Source: Vibrio chagasii
GTDB taxonomy: Bacteria; Pseudomonadota; Gammaproteobacteria; Enterobacterales; Vibrionaceae
Assembly: GCF_002954585.1 (NCBI RefSeq)
Contig: NZ_MSCI01000001.1
Coordinates: 744,001-808,000 of the forward strand
DNA length: 64,000 nucleotides
Reading direction: 5' to 3'
Part shown: positions 1 to 9,718 of the stretch, piece after piece
How positions within the stretch are numbered: the first letter of the stretch is position 1
How the letters are laid out: every line of letters begins with the position of its first letter
The notes under the pieces: generated by a model
The model's input: only the letters and a program-made list of their open reading frames with translations
Told to the model about the DNA's origin: nothing
The model's database searches: none
Made by a program: the position numbers and the translations under genes

Positions 1-393
1 ACTCTCGTCGAATGCCACATAACCTACGGTTTCAATGCGTGGCGACAAAGCTTCCAACTCAACCTTTGCTGTTTTTACGCCGAGGTTGTTCTCTACTGAC
101 GGGTCAATAAATACAGTGCCAGCTTTGTCTGAACCACCACTTAAGTCATCGGCGTATACAGGAATCAAATCCATGCCCATCGGAGATTTACCTGGCTTGT
201 CACGCTGATAATTTGGATCCATCGGTGCAACCCAATACAAGGGGTCATCGCTCGCCTGTGAGGACGAATTTCCCTCAATCGCCCCCGCTATTGCTGACAT
301 ATCGTGTGTCTGGTTAATTAGAAAATGATTCACACCAAAGCCTAATGCGCCACCGACCAACAATGCGATTGTTGCTACTTTTACTGATTTCAT
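1..393 (-). CDS. cusB: CusB-like efflux RND periplasmic adaptor (partial, N-terminus)
   Basis: Only the first 131 codons are present; the rest runs off the left edge. The protein starts with an uncleaved-type membrane anchor or signal (residues about 5-25). A heavy-metal-binding segment around residues 53-77 reads YWVAPMDPNYQRDKPGKSPM and continues GMDLIPVY, which is the hallmark of CusB/CzcB-type adaptors that pass Cu(I)/Ag(I) to the RND pump. The start of the adaptor domain follows (VFIDPSVENNLGVKTA). It lies 10 nt downstream of the outer-membrane factor gene on the same strand, as in cusCB operons. CusA should lie beyond the window. Confidence 0.85.
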   Translation of the reverse strand, partial: MKSVKVATIALLVGGALGFGVNHFLINQTHDMSAIAGAIEGNSSSQASDDPLYWVAPMDPNYQRDKPGKSPMGMDLIPVYADDLSGGSDKAGTVFIDPSVENNLGVKTAKVELEALSPRIETVGYVAFDES

Positions 394-403
394 TATTCGT
401 TCC

Positions 404-1837
404 TTATTGATGGTTTGTCGCAGTTAGTTGCGGTTGCTCAACCTGATAATCAAAGCCACTCAAGAGTGACGCGAGCTTGCTATTCACGATATTGAGATCA
501 GTAATCAAACGCTGTTGCTCTAGCTTCAAAGCAAGCTCATCTGCTGTTGCTGAAATCACATCATTAAACTGTGCCGTGTTGTTTTGATAACCTCTTTCAA
601 CCGCACGGATTCGCGCCGATGCCTGAGGTAATAAGGAACTTTGGTAACGCTCTAAGCGCTGGGTGAGATTCGCCTTATCTACCAATAATGCATTCACTTG
701 AGCATTCATTTGAGCAAGTAAGGTGTCTTTTTGAGATTTAGCAGCGCCAACTTGGTGTTGAGCCGCAGACAAGGTTTTGTCTTGTCGATTACCTGTAAAT
801 AAAGGGATGTCGACCGTTAGATAAGCACTGACAAGATCAGAAGCAGGTTCACCTGCCATGTTGTTCGCTTGTCGGTGGGCATACATGACTTCTACACCAA
901 ACTGAGGTGTGTACGCTTGTTCTGCCAATTCAACTTGTGTCTGATTAGACGAGATAGTCGCGTCCGTGATTTTAACGAGCGGATGCTCCATCAACAGTTG
1001 ATAGTGTTTAGTTGAATCGAGGTTGGTTGCTAGTTTATTTTCCAACACCGACCGATCAATTTGGTTCGTTGCTTTGAGTGTGCCCTGAGAATCAAGAGTC
1101 TGAGAGCTAATCGCTTGAGTCCCTAGCCAATCGGAACCCAACCATTCAGAAAGCTGAGAGATTAAACGACGCTGAACTTGCTGGTTTGCCTGCAGTTTCT
1201 CATCAAGTTTGCTGACTTGAAGCTGAGCATTAAGCAGATCTTGCGCTTCGCTTTTGCCAATCGAGTAATTGGTTTGCACGTAGTTCTCTAGTTCAACCAA
1301 AAGACGTCGGTTTTCACGCATCACACCTTCTGCGACTTGCTGGTAACCCAACTCAAGCCATAGCTGCGTCATGCTGTTAGCAACAGTCAATTCACGAGCC
1401 TCAACTTGAAGAGCGAGGCCATCAGCTTGCTGACTTGCCTTTTTCTGCTGAAGATCAAGCGTATTGCCACGCTCGAATTGCTGCATCAGACCGACCGAAA
1501 TATTGGTCATCGGGTCTTCGTCGAATTGAAAACTATCGACTGGCAAGCCACCGAATCCGACTTTAAGCTTCGGGTCCATCAGGGTTGCACTCGCCACACC
1601 GGTGTCCCTCATCGCTTGCGACTGAGCAAAGTACTGTTTGCGATTGCTGTCTTGGCTCAATGCTATTTCAATCAATGTATTGAGTTGCTGAGACGAGCTT
1701 TCTTTATCAACTTGTGTAGAAACAGGAGCCGCAGCCAAAGCACTGCCTGAAATAAAAGCAGAGCTTGAAATAAAAGCAGCAGCAACCACGACACTCGCGT
1801 TTATTTCAAACACGGAGTTTGTTGGTTTTATATTCAC
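404..1837 (-). CDS. cusC: TolC/CusC-family outer membrane efflux factor
   Basis: 477 residues with a Sec-type signal peptide ending near ALAAAP (about residue 38). The long helical repeats are typical of the OEP/TolC family, which forms the trimeric outer-membrane duct of tripartite efflux pumps. No lipobox cysteine is visible, unlike E. coli CusC. It lies directly upstream of the CusB-like adaptor with a 10-nt gap and downstream of a metal-ligand-rich small protein. The operon context therefore assigns it to copper/silver export. The exact metal is inferred from the neighbours and promoter, not from this protein. Confidence 0.85.
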   Translation of the reverse strand: MNIKPTNSVFEINASVVVAAAFISSSAFISGSALAAAPVSTQVDKESSSQQLNTLIEIALSQDSNRKQYFAQSQAMRDTGVASATLMDPKLKVGFGGLPVDSFQFDEDPMTNISVGLMQQFERGNTLDLQQKKASQQADGLALQVEARELTVANSMTQLWLELGYQQVAEGVMRENRRLLVELENYVQTNYSIGKSEAQDLLNAQLQVSKLDEKLQANQQVQRRLISQLSEWLGSDWLGTQAISSQTLDSQGTLKATNQIDRSVLENKLATNLDSTKHYQLLMEHPLVKITDATISSNQTQVELAEQAYTPQFGVEVMYAHRQANNMAGEPASDLVSAYLTVDIPLFTGNRQDKTLSAAQHQVGAAKSQKDTLLAQMNAQVNALLVDKANLTQRLERYQSSLLPQASARIRAVERGYQNNTAQFNDVISATADELALKLEQQRLITDLNIVNSKLASLLSGFDYQVEQPQLTATNHQ

Positions 1838-1930
1838 AATGAATGTCCATATCTAGCGTTAAATAACGCATATAAAAGATTGGCGTATCAGGTTTCTGAG
1901 TCTGATATCGCTATGTTTTTAGATATAGAT

Positions 1931-2395
1931 TTATGCGGTGGGTGGGCGTAACAGAGATTGAGCACGTACGACTTTCTGCCCGATAATGACAGATTGAAAA
2001 CGAGCTAGTGAAGAGACAAATGGATTCGCGGCTTGAACAGCCTGAATTGGATAAGAAGTTACAGAACACACTGAGGCGCAGCAGTCGGCACTCGAACAAT
2101 GGTTACCCATCATCTGACTGCCGTCTTGGCTCATTGAAGACATATCGCATTGAGCCATCAAATCATGGGCACTCATATTGGAGTGTTCGGCGTGTACTTC
2201 TTCACTCATCACATGGCATCCCGCCATTGCGTCGTTAGTCGACGCATCGTTGTGGTAACAAGCCGATTTACCCGAGATCATTTCCATCATCATGATGTCG
2301 GTCATCATGGCTGATGAGCTTGAGGCATGGCTAAACATCAACATCGCAATGATGCTAAAAACAGTAATCCAAGTTGTTCGGAATGTGTTTGTCAT
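1931..2395 (-). CDS. Small Met/His/Cys-rich exported protein of the copper operon
   Basis: 154 residues. The N-terminal hydrophobic segment (about residues 10-28) looks like a signal peptide. It is followed by a stretch very rich in Met, His and Cys, with clusters such as MMTDIMMMEM and HCSSADCCASVC. These are good soft-metal ligands, which suggests a periplasmic copper-binding or copper-sensing accessory protein. It is the first gene after the MerR-type promoter and is followed by the CusC- and CusB-like genes. I do not recognise a named family, so the role is inferred from composition and operon position. Confidence 0.6.
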   Translation of the reverse strand: MTNTFRTTWITVFSIIAMLMFSHASSSSAMMTDIMMMEMISGKSACYHNDASTNDAMAGCHVMSEEVHAEHSNMSAHDLMAQCDMSSMSQDGSQMMGNHCSSADCCASVCSVTSYPIQAVQAANPFVSSLARFQSVIIGQKVVRAQSLLRPPTA

Positions 2396-2420
2396 AGCTA
2401 ACCTTTAAATTTACAAGAAG

Positions 2421-2451
2421 ACTATAAAGGTTACCCTTAGGGTAAGGTCAA
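2421..2451 (-). promoter_or_regulatory. CueR/MerR-type promoter of the copper efflux operon
   Basis: Read on the minus strand, a -35 TTGACC and a -10 TATAGT are separated by exactly 19 bp. The spacer contains the dyad TTACCC-N3-GGGTAA. The over-long 19-bp spacer with a central dyad is the signature of MerR-family activated promoters, and the dyad resembles CueR operators of copA/cueO-type genes. The first coding start is about 25 bp downstream. This predicts Cu(I)/Ag(I)-inducible expression. Confidence 0.8.
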
Positions 2452-2659
2452 CAATAAAAACAAATATTTGATGAATTTGGCAGTGACTACTGAAAACACA
2501 AACAAAAAGGGTACTCTATAAGTAATAGGGCGCCCCTTTTTTTGGTAGGGTAAAGTGTTTAACGACTTATGAGTATCATACTCAACCATCGCATTCTTAA
2601 TTGCCGTTAAGTCATAATCACACAAATACTTGTGTCAATGATTCAAATATCTCTGGTAG

Positions 2660-3199
2660 TCAGTCGTATATCTTCATTGAGATTAGCTCTTCGATAACAG
2701 ACTTATCAAAGCGATGTTTAACTAACTTCGCGGGAGAACCACCAACAATACTGTACGGTTCCCCATCTTTGGTTATTACGCTGTTCGCAGCGACAACCGC
2801 CCCTTCTCCAATCATCGCGCCCGGCATGATCATGGCACACATCCCTAGCCAAACTCCGTCTTTGATATGAGTATCGCCCTTGCCGATGTAGGCTTCGTCG
2901 ATTACATCCATAAATGGATACAAAGAGAACCAATCAATTCGGTGAGTGTGATTACCGCCCATAAGGCTCACAACCTCGGCTCCTATGCAGACATAATCCC
3001 CGATGTAGAGCTCATCGATTTCCCAACGCGGCTCCCACTGGCGGCTAACCTCATCACCGTGCAGATAACGGACGACTGAACTCTCAAAACCGTTATCCCA
3101 ACAGTCACTGTAATAGCTGTGTTGACCCTTGATGTGAATATTAGGATTGGTGACGACCTCATGCAGCAGTTCGAATTTAGACCAATGCTTATTTTACAT
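2660..3199 (-). pseudogene. Vat/CatB-like hexapeptide acetyltransferase with stop at codon 2
   Basis: One open frame of 179 codons matches the xenobiotic acetyltransferase (Vat/CatB) left-handed beta-helix family. Family features are VVTNPNIHIKGQHSYYS near the N-terminus, hexapeptide repeats (IGDYVCIGAEVVSLMGGNHT, WLGMCAMIMPGAMIGEGAVV), and NSVITKDGEPYSIVGGSPAK near the end. The ATG at 3199 has a good ribosome site (AGAGG) but the next codon is TAA, after which the frame (NKHWSKFELLHE) stays open to 2660. No other good in-frame start exists before the GTG at 2971. It is therefore probably inactivated by a nonsense mutation, unless re-initiation or readthrough occurs. Confidence 0.7.
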
Positions 3200-3356
3200 T
3201 TCTACCTCTGATTAACTTATTAGTTTTATTCGTTTAAATATCAAAAGATTCGACGTTGAAGATCTAAACATGCACAAACAAGTGCCCCATAGGCAAAAGA
3301 AAAACATGAGCCAACACTATAGCACCAGCTCATGTTTAAACTCATGTCTTCAGTAA

Positions 3357-4469
3357 CTACATACGAGCCAACTGTACTTTTCTATCTTTATTTACCACAC
3401 AGAAGTTTCCACGCTTAGTACGACACTTAGAACATCTCTCACACTCAACTGGCCTTCGGTCGCCCTCTTTCCAGCGTTTGATTAGATGAGGTTCAGATAA
3501 TAGAGGTCGAGAAAGCGCGAAGTACTCAATACCCGTATTATTGGCGATTTCTTCAATGGCATCAAAATCCGTTAAGCCGCCCACCGTGATAACAGGAATG
3601 TCGACGTCTTGGCTGATTGCGTGGCCATATTCATGGAAGTAACCCTCAGCTTGGATAGTAAATCCGTCGTGTGACTCGCCAACCATGGTGTCAGCTTTTC
3701 CATGAATGTTGCCAGAAACAACAATGCCATCAAAGCCTACTTCTTCAAGCTTTTTACACACCATACGCGTTTCATCGAAGGTCACACCGCCCTCAAAAAA
3801 CTCAGAAGCCGTCAGCTTCACCAAGATAGGGAAATCATCACCAACCAACTTACGTGTTGCAGTGTAGATCTCAAGCAAGAATCGCATACGATTTTCTAAG
3901 CTACCGCCGTATTCATCTTCACGCTGGTTGTAATAAGGACTCAAGAACTGGTTGATCAGGTACGTGTGAGCAGCATGAATTTCTACACCATCAAAGCCCG
4001 ACTGTTTCGCTCTTAATGACGCTTTTGCAAACGCATCAACGATGTAGTCAATTTCCTCTTTGGTCATTGCTTTACCCAGTGTTTGAGTCCCTTTTTCAGG
4101 AACCTCACTCGGTGCGAAGATCACTCGCTCTCCAAGGTCATACGTGGTTTTCGTACCGCCATAAGCCAATTGCATTACGATTTTAGAGTCGTTGTCATGA
4201 ACCAGTTGAGTTAGCTTTTTGTATTCATCGATAAACGAGTCGTTATACATACCCATCATGCCAGCATTCGGTTTTTCTTCTTCAACAATGTTCGCGTAAC
4301 CCGTCACGATCAAGCCAACCTCACCTTGAGCTAGCTCTTCATAGATAGCGTAAAGTTTATCTGTCATATGACCATCTTCAGTCGCCATATTTTCCCACGT
4401 TGCACTTCTCATAAAACGGTTCTTCAGTGTCATGGTGCCAATGCGGGTTTCTGCAAACAAAGTACTCAA
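3357..4469 (-). CDS. Old Yellow Enzyme family NADH:flavin oxidoreductase
   Basis: 370 residues forming one FMN-binding TIM barrel. Family motifs include LKNRFMRSAT at the start, the substrate/flavin region DGVEIHAAHTYLINQFLSP, the signature REDEYGGSLENRMRFLLEI, and the C-terminal phosphate-binding VGGLTDFDAIEEI with ALSRPLL. A C-terminal Cys cluster (CERCSKC, then C six residues later) resembles the iron-sulphur ligand motif of 2,4-dienoyl-CoA reductase-type members, though the rest of that large architecture is absent. The start appears to be TTG at 4469, preceded by GAGGA. The likely role is reduction of enones or other electrophiles; the substrate is unknown. Confidence 0.85.
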   Translation of the reverse strand: MSTLFAETRIGTMTLKNRFMRSATWENMATEDGHMTDKLYAIYEELAQGEVGLIVTGYANIVEEEKPNAGMMGMYNDSFIDEYKKLTQLVHDNDSKIVMQLAYGGTKTTYDLGERVIFAPSEVPEKGTQTLGKAMTKEEIDYIVDAFAKASLRAKQSGFDGVEIHAAHTYLINQFLSPYYNQREDEYGGSLENRMRFLLEIYTATRKLVGDDFPILVKLTASEFFEGGVTFDETRMVCKKLEEVGFDGIVVSGNIHGKADTMVGESHDGFTIQAEGYFHEYGHAISQDVDIPVITVGGLTDFDAIEEIANNTGIEYFALSRPLLSEPHLIKRWKEGDRRPVECERCSKCRTKRGNFCVVNKDRKVQLARM

Positions 4470-4722
4470 ATCTAATCCTCATTCAATTGTATTACGCCAT
4501 TGCCCCATCTAGTGCGAGGCTGATTGCGCGGATACTACAGAGAATAAGACAGACAAAACTTAATCTAGATTAAGAGAGCGGCACTCTCATATAAGAAACA
4601 GGCAACATTTGCTTTAAATGGAAGTCGTTGAGGACAAAAACAAGAAAAGCCGCTCAGTGAGACTAAACGGCCTTAAAACTTTTCACTAGATGGGAATGCC
4701 TTCAGAAAACAATATCAGGCTT

Positions 4723-5358
4723 TTATCCATACTTAACTGTAGGATCAATACATTGATAGACTTGCCCGATACTCGCGTCATTTGCCAATAGGGTTTCGAT
4801 AAGGCGAGCCACTTCTTGTCGGTAAATCACGCCATGCACTTCCACGTCTTGAGAAAGCTCACCGTTACCCGTCACTTCACCATCTAGCAAGCCACCGGGA
4901 CGTAAAATCGTGTACTCCAACGAGCTCGACATTAACCACGCTTCCGCCAACGATTTTTCACGAACGGCAGCGCCAAATCCTTTCTTAGAGCGCTCTGACA
5001 AGTATTGCCATGAATCACCGCAACCTAAAGACGTCACCAATACAAAGCGCTTAATGTCATTCATTTCCAGAGCATCAATCACATACCGGTGACCAATATA
5101 GTCAACTGGCACATCCGCTCTAAAACTGCCCATACTTGAAATCACCAACGCCGATTTCGGCAACTCAGCCACCGTCTTCTCAACTTGTTGCTTGTCGGTC
5201 GCATCGCAGCTCAGTGTTGTTACTCCAAGGATAGCCAAGCGTGGGTTCTTTTCTGGGTTTCTAGCAACCGCGATCACTTCAAAACCTTGTTGATGAAAGT
5301 GCTCGACTATTGCTGCGCCTAAGCCACTACCCGCTCCCCATACAACGACTGTACTCAT
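4723..5358 (-). CDS. NAD(P)-binding SDR/NmrA-like reductase
   Basis: 211 residues with an N-terminal Rossmann signature (VVWGAGSGLGAAIVEHF) and the pattern of atypical short-chain dehydrogenases of the NAD(P)H-binding type (VISSMGSF, RFVLVTSLGCGDSW, YTILRPGGLLDGE). The canonical YxxxK is not obvious, which fits the atypical NmrA/BLVRB-like group. The start has a good upstream GAGG. It stands alone between the OYE gene and the broken porin. The substrate is unknown. Confidence 0.75.
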   Translation of the reverse strand: MSTVVVWGAGSGLGAAIVEHFHQQGFEVIAVARNPEKNPRLAILGVTTLSCDATDKQQVEKTVAELPKSALVISSMGSFRADVPVDYIGHRYVIDALEMNDIKRFVLVTSLGCGDSWQYLSERSKKGFGAAVREKSLAEAWLMSSSLEYTILRPGGLLDGEVTGNGELSQDVEVHGVIYRQEVARLIETLLANDASIGQVYQCIDPTVKYG

Positions 5359-5631
5359 AAATACCTCAAAAGAATCATGTTGTTCCTAATATTAACGACA
5401 CAATCTAATCGGTTCTTTCGCTCAGATCAATAAATGCGAATAGTTCTCAACATTAAGCATTTATCCATAAACTAACTAATGTTTAACGAGATCCAGTAGA
5501 AGCCTTAACAGAGAATAGAGATACTTCGAGATGGCAATGATGCAGCAGAAACACAACAAACGCTGAGTGTAAGTCAGCCTCAACAGGCGGCCTACACTCA
5601 ACTCTTTATTTGTGTGGAAGCAAAATAAAGA

Positions 5632-6628
5632 TTATTTAAATTCGTAGGTGTAGGAAGCACCGACACTGTTATTTTCACCAAAGTCATCCTCGGCAAAAAT
5701 AGTGAAGAAATTGAACGACTGTGCATCAGTTAACCTGTAACTTGCCCCTACACTAGTCCAGTAGCCTGAATAGTCATCAGAGCCCATTGAGCCTCCACCA
5801 AAGGCCATAATCGACCGCTCGTCAGTAATCGTTTTTAAGCCGAAGGCACCAATATAGCCACCATGTGTAGAGATCGGCATCAACACGTAATCAGAACCAA
5901 CGTTTTCATCATCGAAAACGGCTACTTCGCCATCGTTATAGCTGTAACCCGCCATAGGAAAGATTTGCCAGCCAAAAGGCTCAATATCAAAGTAACTCAG
6001 TGGAACAAATGTCCCGATACTGTAGTTGTTCTTATAAGCATCGTTGTTGTATTCAGAGCGACTAAAGTTAAAGTTGACGATTCCCAAAGGCAATAACCAA
6101 GAACCACCAACTCGCCACTCTTCACCGTCAGCATTAACACGATCATTGGTCATTCAACTTGTAGCTAAGCGATGGGTTAATCTGCATTGCGGTTAAAGTG
6201 ATATCTTCTAACAGCCCCGCTCCAGCCCAATCACTGCCGTAGTCAAGGCTATAACCACCTACTGCGCCTAACGCAATACCAAGGTGTAATTTGTCAGTCA
6301 CTTGATGAGCGTGGAAGGCGCCAAATGAAGGCATCACTGAGTGAGCTTTACCATCTTGCTTGTCACCGTTATCTTGATATTTCATCTCAAGATCGAACGC
6401 CATTGTGTTGATGGTCGTCTTACTTTCGCCCATGTGAGACATGGTTGCAGGGTTTGTCCACATCGCCGCAGCAGAACGAGTGTACACACCATCACCAGCA
6501 CCTGTAGTACCAGCGTTGGCGACAACAGCCTCTTGTAAAAATAGGCCACTTGCGAACGCATTTAAGCTAGTTAGGATAGCGGTGGCAGCTAGAGAGTAAG
6601 TAAAAGTTTTGTTCATCAGGATGCTCAT
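5632..6628 (-). pseudogene. Broken FadL/OmpP1-like porin joined out of frame to another barrel-like C-terminus
   Basis: The upstream part (6628-6143, 161 codons) has a signal peptide and the FadL/OmpP1 N-terminal pattern (GLFLQEAVVANAGTTGAGDG, SAAAMWTNPATM, INPSLSYKLNDQ) but stops at about one third of the family's usual length of 400 or more residues. The downstream part (6153-5632, 173 codons, different frame, overlapping by 11 nt) lacks a signal peptide. It looks like the C-terminal half of an outer-membrane barrel, ending SYTYEFK. The fused arrangement suggests a deletion joining two genes. Neither part should make a complete porin. Confidence 0.65.
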
Positions 6629-6709
6629 TTAGCCTTAGACATAAAATTGCTCTAAGGTTACCGCAATGCCCTATAAGCAAAGGGAATATCCATTATTCCT
6701 GTACAAACG

Positions 6710-7522
6710 TTATTTGAACTTTCTCGCTAAGTAGGCGCGTGGTTTATCAGGATGAATTTCACGCTGTGCTGCTATCGCTCTGTTCTTGCCTAAAGCGACT
6801 TTGATTTGGTACCAAGTCTCGTAGAATAACGCGACACCAGGGCTAGACCACCAAGTTTTGTTGTAGAGCTTCTTATTAGCAGCGACAACATCCGGCGACC
6901 GGTTTGCACACTCCAATGCCAAGGCATAAGCTTCCGCGTACGGATCTTCAGCTATTTTTGTGACAAGCCCGTATTCTTTTGCGGTCTCGCTATCGATCAC
7001 CTTAGCGGTCATTGCCATTTCTAGAGTGTGGTCTTTACGCATCAACTCTCGAAAAGCTATCGCGCCTCCCATATCAGGAATTAAGCCCCACTTGGCTTCT
7101 AGGATAGAAAAGTTCGCATCCGGGCTAGCAATTCTAAAGTCTCCCCCGCTCACCAGTTGCAAGCCACCTCCCCAACAGCGACCATGGATCGCAAAGATAA
7201 CTGGGCATGGAATATCTCGCCAACCAACCGAGAAATACTGCGCGGCATTAGGACGTGTGGGCCACCACTTAAACAAAAGCTTCATCGCACCAGATTTGCT
7301 GTTCAGCAGCGACTTCACATCAAGTCCGGAACAAAAGTCAGCCCCATTACCTTTCACAATCACAGCTCGAATTTCCGTGCTCTTTTTAAGCGCCTTAACC
7401 ATGTCATTAACGCCTTGAAACATATCCATATCAATGGCATTCAGCTTATCTGGGCGATTTAATGCCACCGTCGCAATTTGGTTTTCATCAATGGAACAAG
7501 TAATACAAGATAGGCCGGTCAT
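6710..7522 (-). CDS. Enoyl-CoA hydratase/isomerase (crotonase) family protein
   Basis: 270 residues, the normal crotonase length. Visible family features are IATVALNRPDKLNAID near the N-terminus, the first oxyanion-hole region DFCSGLDVKSL, and the second CWGGGLQLVSGGDFRIA with the following SILEAKWGLIPDMGG. The acidic residue positions suggest hydratase or isomerase activity on an acyl-CoA. It is a single gene convergent with nothing obvious, next to the siderophore operon. The specific substrate cannot be told. Confidence 0.85.
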   Translation of the reverse strand: MTGLSCITCSIDENQIATVALNRPDKLNAIDMDMFQGVNDMVKALKKSTEIRAVIVKGNGADFCSGLDVKSLLNSKSGAMKLLFKWWPTRPNAAQYFSVGWRDIPCPVIFAIHGRCWGGGLQLVSGGDFRIASPDANFSILEAKWGLIPDMGGAIAFRELMRKDHTLEMAMTAKVIDSETAKEYGLVTKIAEDPYAEAYALALECANRSPDVVAANKKLYNKTWWSSPGVALFYETWYQIKVALGKNRAIAAQREIHPDKPRAYLARKFK

Positions 7523-7723
7523 ATGGGCTACTCAACTAAGTGGTCAGACCTTATCGTTATACATCTTGTTAACATATGCAAAATTTGCGTATCAAAAACG
7601 AGAGCTAGGTTGATCATTTTACGCTCAGGTTGGATAACGCATACGAACTAAAAAGGCAGCGATAGATAACATCAATCACTGCCTTGAATACTGATTTCAG
7701 CAGACAAAGCGCCGGGCGTTCAC

Positions 7724-9718
7724 CTACGCTCTCCGAGATTTCAGCAGCAAGAAGATGAAGTAGCTTCCGCCTATGATAGAAACCAACGTGCCTGCCGCAA
7801 GCTGAGCTGGGAACACCACCACTTGTCCTAACCAGTCGGCGAATAGCATTAGTGCTGCACCAATCAAAAACGATAAGCTGATCTGCTCTCGAACCAAGCG
7901 AGCACCAACCATAGCGGCGATATGTGGAGCCAGTAGACCTACAAAAGTGACCGGCCCCATAGTGGTTGTTACCATCGAACATAAAACCGCGACAATACAC
8001 AACAGAGCCACATAGGCGATGTTGATATTCAGTCCTCTAGCACTCGCGAACTGACGCCCCGTCGCAATTAACGTCACCCAAGGGCTCAACAGTAATGCAA
8101 TGCCAATACAAACGGTTGTCACTAAAGCCATGATCGTCGCGGTATCAGGTTCAACACGATACGTAGAGCCAGCCAACCAAGCCAATAAGGTGTATTTTCC
8201 CTCGCCGACTCGCGTTAGAGAAAATTGTACTAAAGCCTCCAACACGGCGGTCAATGAGATACCAGTGAGAATGAGAATCGAAGGTGCAAACTGATGCTTT
8301 TTACCAAGGAGCAGCAACAAACATAGGGCAATCGCACTGCCCAAAAACGCTACCCACGGGCTTAATGAGTGAATCGAGTATCCCATAAGCAGGCTACTGA
8401 AAATCAAGGCTAAAACCGCACCGGCTGACACTCCAAGAATGTCAGGGCTTGCAAGTGGGTTGTAAACCAACCTTTGTAAAATCACACCTGCTACAGCCAG
8501 ACCGCCACCAGCGAATATTGCGGTTAACATTCTAGGCCAACGAATAGACCATTCAAATGAATCTGGGATAACAAAGTAGCCCATATCAGAAGCAGGCTGT
8601 GACATTGTACTCAACGCCAGTAAAGCGAAGATCATCGTACCCACTAAGAAATAAGCCAGAGGTGAAATAGACCGTGGCCCTTTAGGCATCGAGAAGAATA
8701 GCTGATCCTGAGCTGACATCTGCTTACGAGCAATAATGATCAAAGCTGGAGCACCAATCACCGCAGTTGCCGTTCCTGTTGGAATCATATCCAATGACCA
8801 TTGTGCCAAGAAAATCGCCAAGCTATCAGTCACACAAAGTAACAACGCCCCTAGCACGCAGCTGGCGATGAGTTCAGATTTCGCCTTTAAAAAGCCTAGA
8901 TGTCTCGCTATGTTTGGCGCAATCAAACCAATAAAGCTGATCACGCCCACCGAAGTAATCGACACAGAAACCAGCCATACGCCAATCGCCATCAGTACAA
9001 AGAAGGTCGTACCGATATTAAGACCACGTGCAGCAGCTCCCTCTGTACCAATCGAAAGCAGAGTCAGAACCCTTGGAGCCAACAGGAAAATTGAGAAGAC
9101 TGGCAGTAGTTTAGGCATCAACCAAAACACTTGCTCCCAACCATTCTGACCTAGATCGCCAGCTCCCCAAACAAACAAGTTCTGCGCATACTGATCATTA
9201 AGCAGAATAATCGCCGTCGCAAACGCACCGAGCAGTAAGTTAACTGCCATGCCCGCCAAAACAATCGGCAAACCGCTCATATTTTTAATACCAACAATGG
9301 AAACGATAAGCCCCATAGAAAGCAGCGCCCCAACCAGCGCAAACCAAACTGAATACTGAGCCACCAACATCGGCGCGACCACATTTAGAATGACCAGACC
9401 CAGCCATGCACCTGACGATGTACCTAAGGTAAGCGGAGACATCATGCGATTCTGTGTTAGCTGTTGAAACAGGCTACCTATCGCGCCGAGAGTTCCACCA
9501 ATCAAAATCGCCATCACCAAACGAGGTAAGTTGACATAGGCTAACGCCATCAACTCAAATGAATCATCGGTCATTCGTTCGAACGAAGCGATGTCGCTAA
9601 TCTGTGAGATTTGCCGGAACAACTCATCAACGGGACCAAATTCAGACTGGCCTAACCATAAATGAATAAGGGCAGCGAGAAATAGCGCTACCCCCATCAT
9701 CAAACCACTGAATCTCAT
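7724..9718 (-). CDS. fhuB: FhuB-like ferric hydroxamate ABC transporter permease (fused two-domain)
   Basis: 664 residues made of two tandem FecCD-type permease halves (about 1-330 and 345-664). Each half carries the family signature region (QQLTQNRMMSPLTLGTSSGA in the first, LQRLVYNPLASPDILGVSAG in the second) and later GLIAPNIARHLG / GLLAPHIAAMVG. A fused double permease is diagnostic for FhuB, the inner-membrane channel for ferrichrome-type hydroxamates. The ATG overlaps the TAA of the binding-protein gene by one base (TAATG), so translation is coupled. The matching ATPase (FhuC-like) lies divergently at 15.0 kb. Confidence 0.92.
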   Translation of the reverse strand: MRFSGLMMGVALFLAALIHLWLGQSEFGPVDELFRQISQISDIASFERMTDDSFELMALAYVNLPRLVMAILIGGTLGAIGSLFQQLTQNRMMSPLTLGTSSGAWLGLVILNVVAPMLVAQYSVWFALVGALLSMGLIVSIVGIKNMSGLPIVLAGMAVNLLLGAFATAIILLNDQYAQNLFVWGAGDLGQNGWEQVFWLMPKLLPVFSIFLLAPRVLTLLSIGTEGAAARGLNIGTTFFVLMAIGVWLVSVSITSVGVISFIGLIAPNIARHLGFLKAKSELIASCVLGALLLCVTDSLAIFLAQWSLDMIPTGTATAVIGAPALIIIARKQMSAQDQLFFSMPKGPRSISPLAYFLVGTMIFALLALSTMSQPASDMGYFVIPDSFEWSIRWPRMLTAIFAGGGLAVAGVILQRLVYNPLASPDILGVSAGAVLALIFSSLLMGYSIHSLSPWVAFLGSAIALCLLLLLGKKHQFAPSILILTGISLTAVLEALVQFSLTRVGEGKYTLLAWLAGSTYRVEPDTATIMALVTTVCIGIALLLSPWVTLIATGRQFASARGLNINIAYVALLCIVAVLCSMVTTTMGPVTFVGLLAPHIAAMVGARLVREQISLSFLIGAALMLFADWLGQVVVFPAQLAAGTLVSIIGGSYFIFLLLKSRRA

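Noticed and set aside
2437-2625. 62-codon frame upstream of the copper operon
   Set aside because: Overlaps the MerR-type promoter and is AT-rich with no homologous pattern.
7614-8000. 128-codon minus-strand frame overlapping the fhuB end
   Set aside because: Shadow of the fhuB frame; no recognisable protein pattern.
8100-9149. Plus-strand open frames inside fhuB
   Set aside because: They are the antisense shadows of a membrane protein gene with strong family match.
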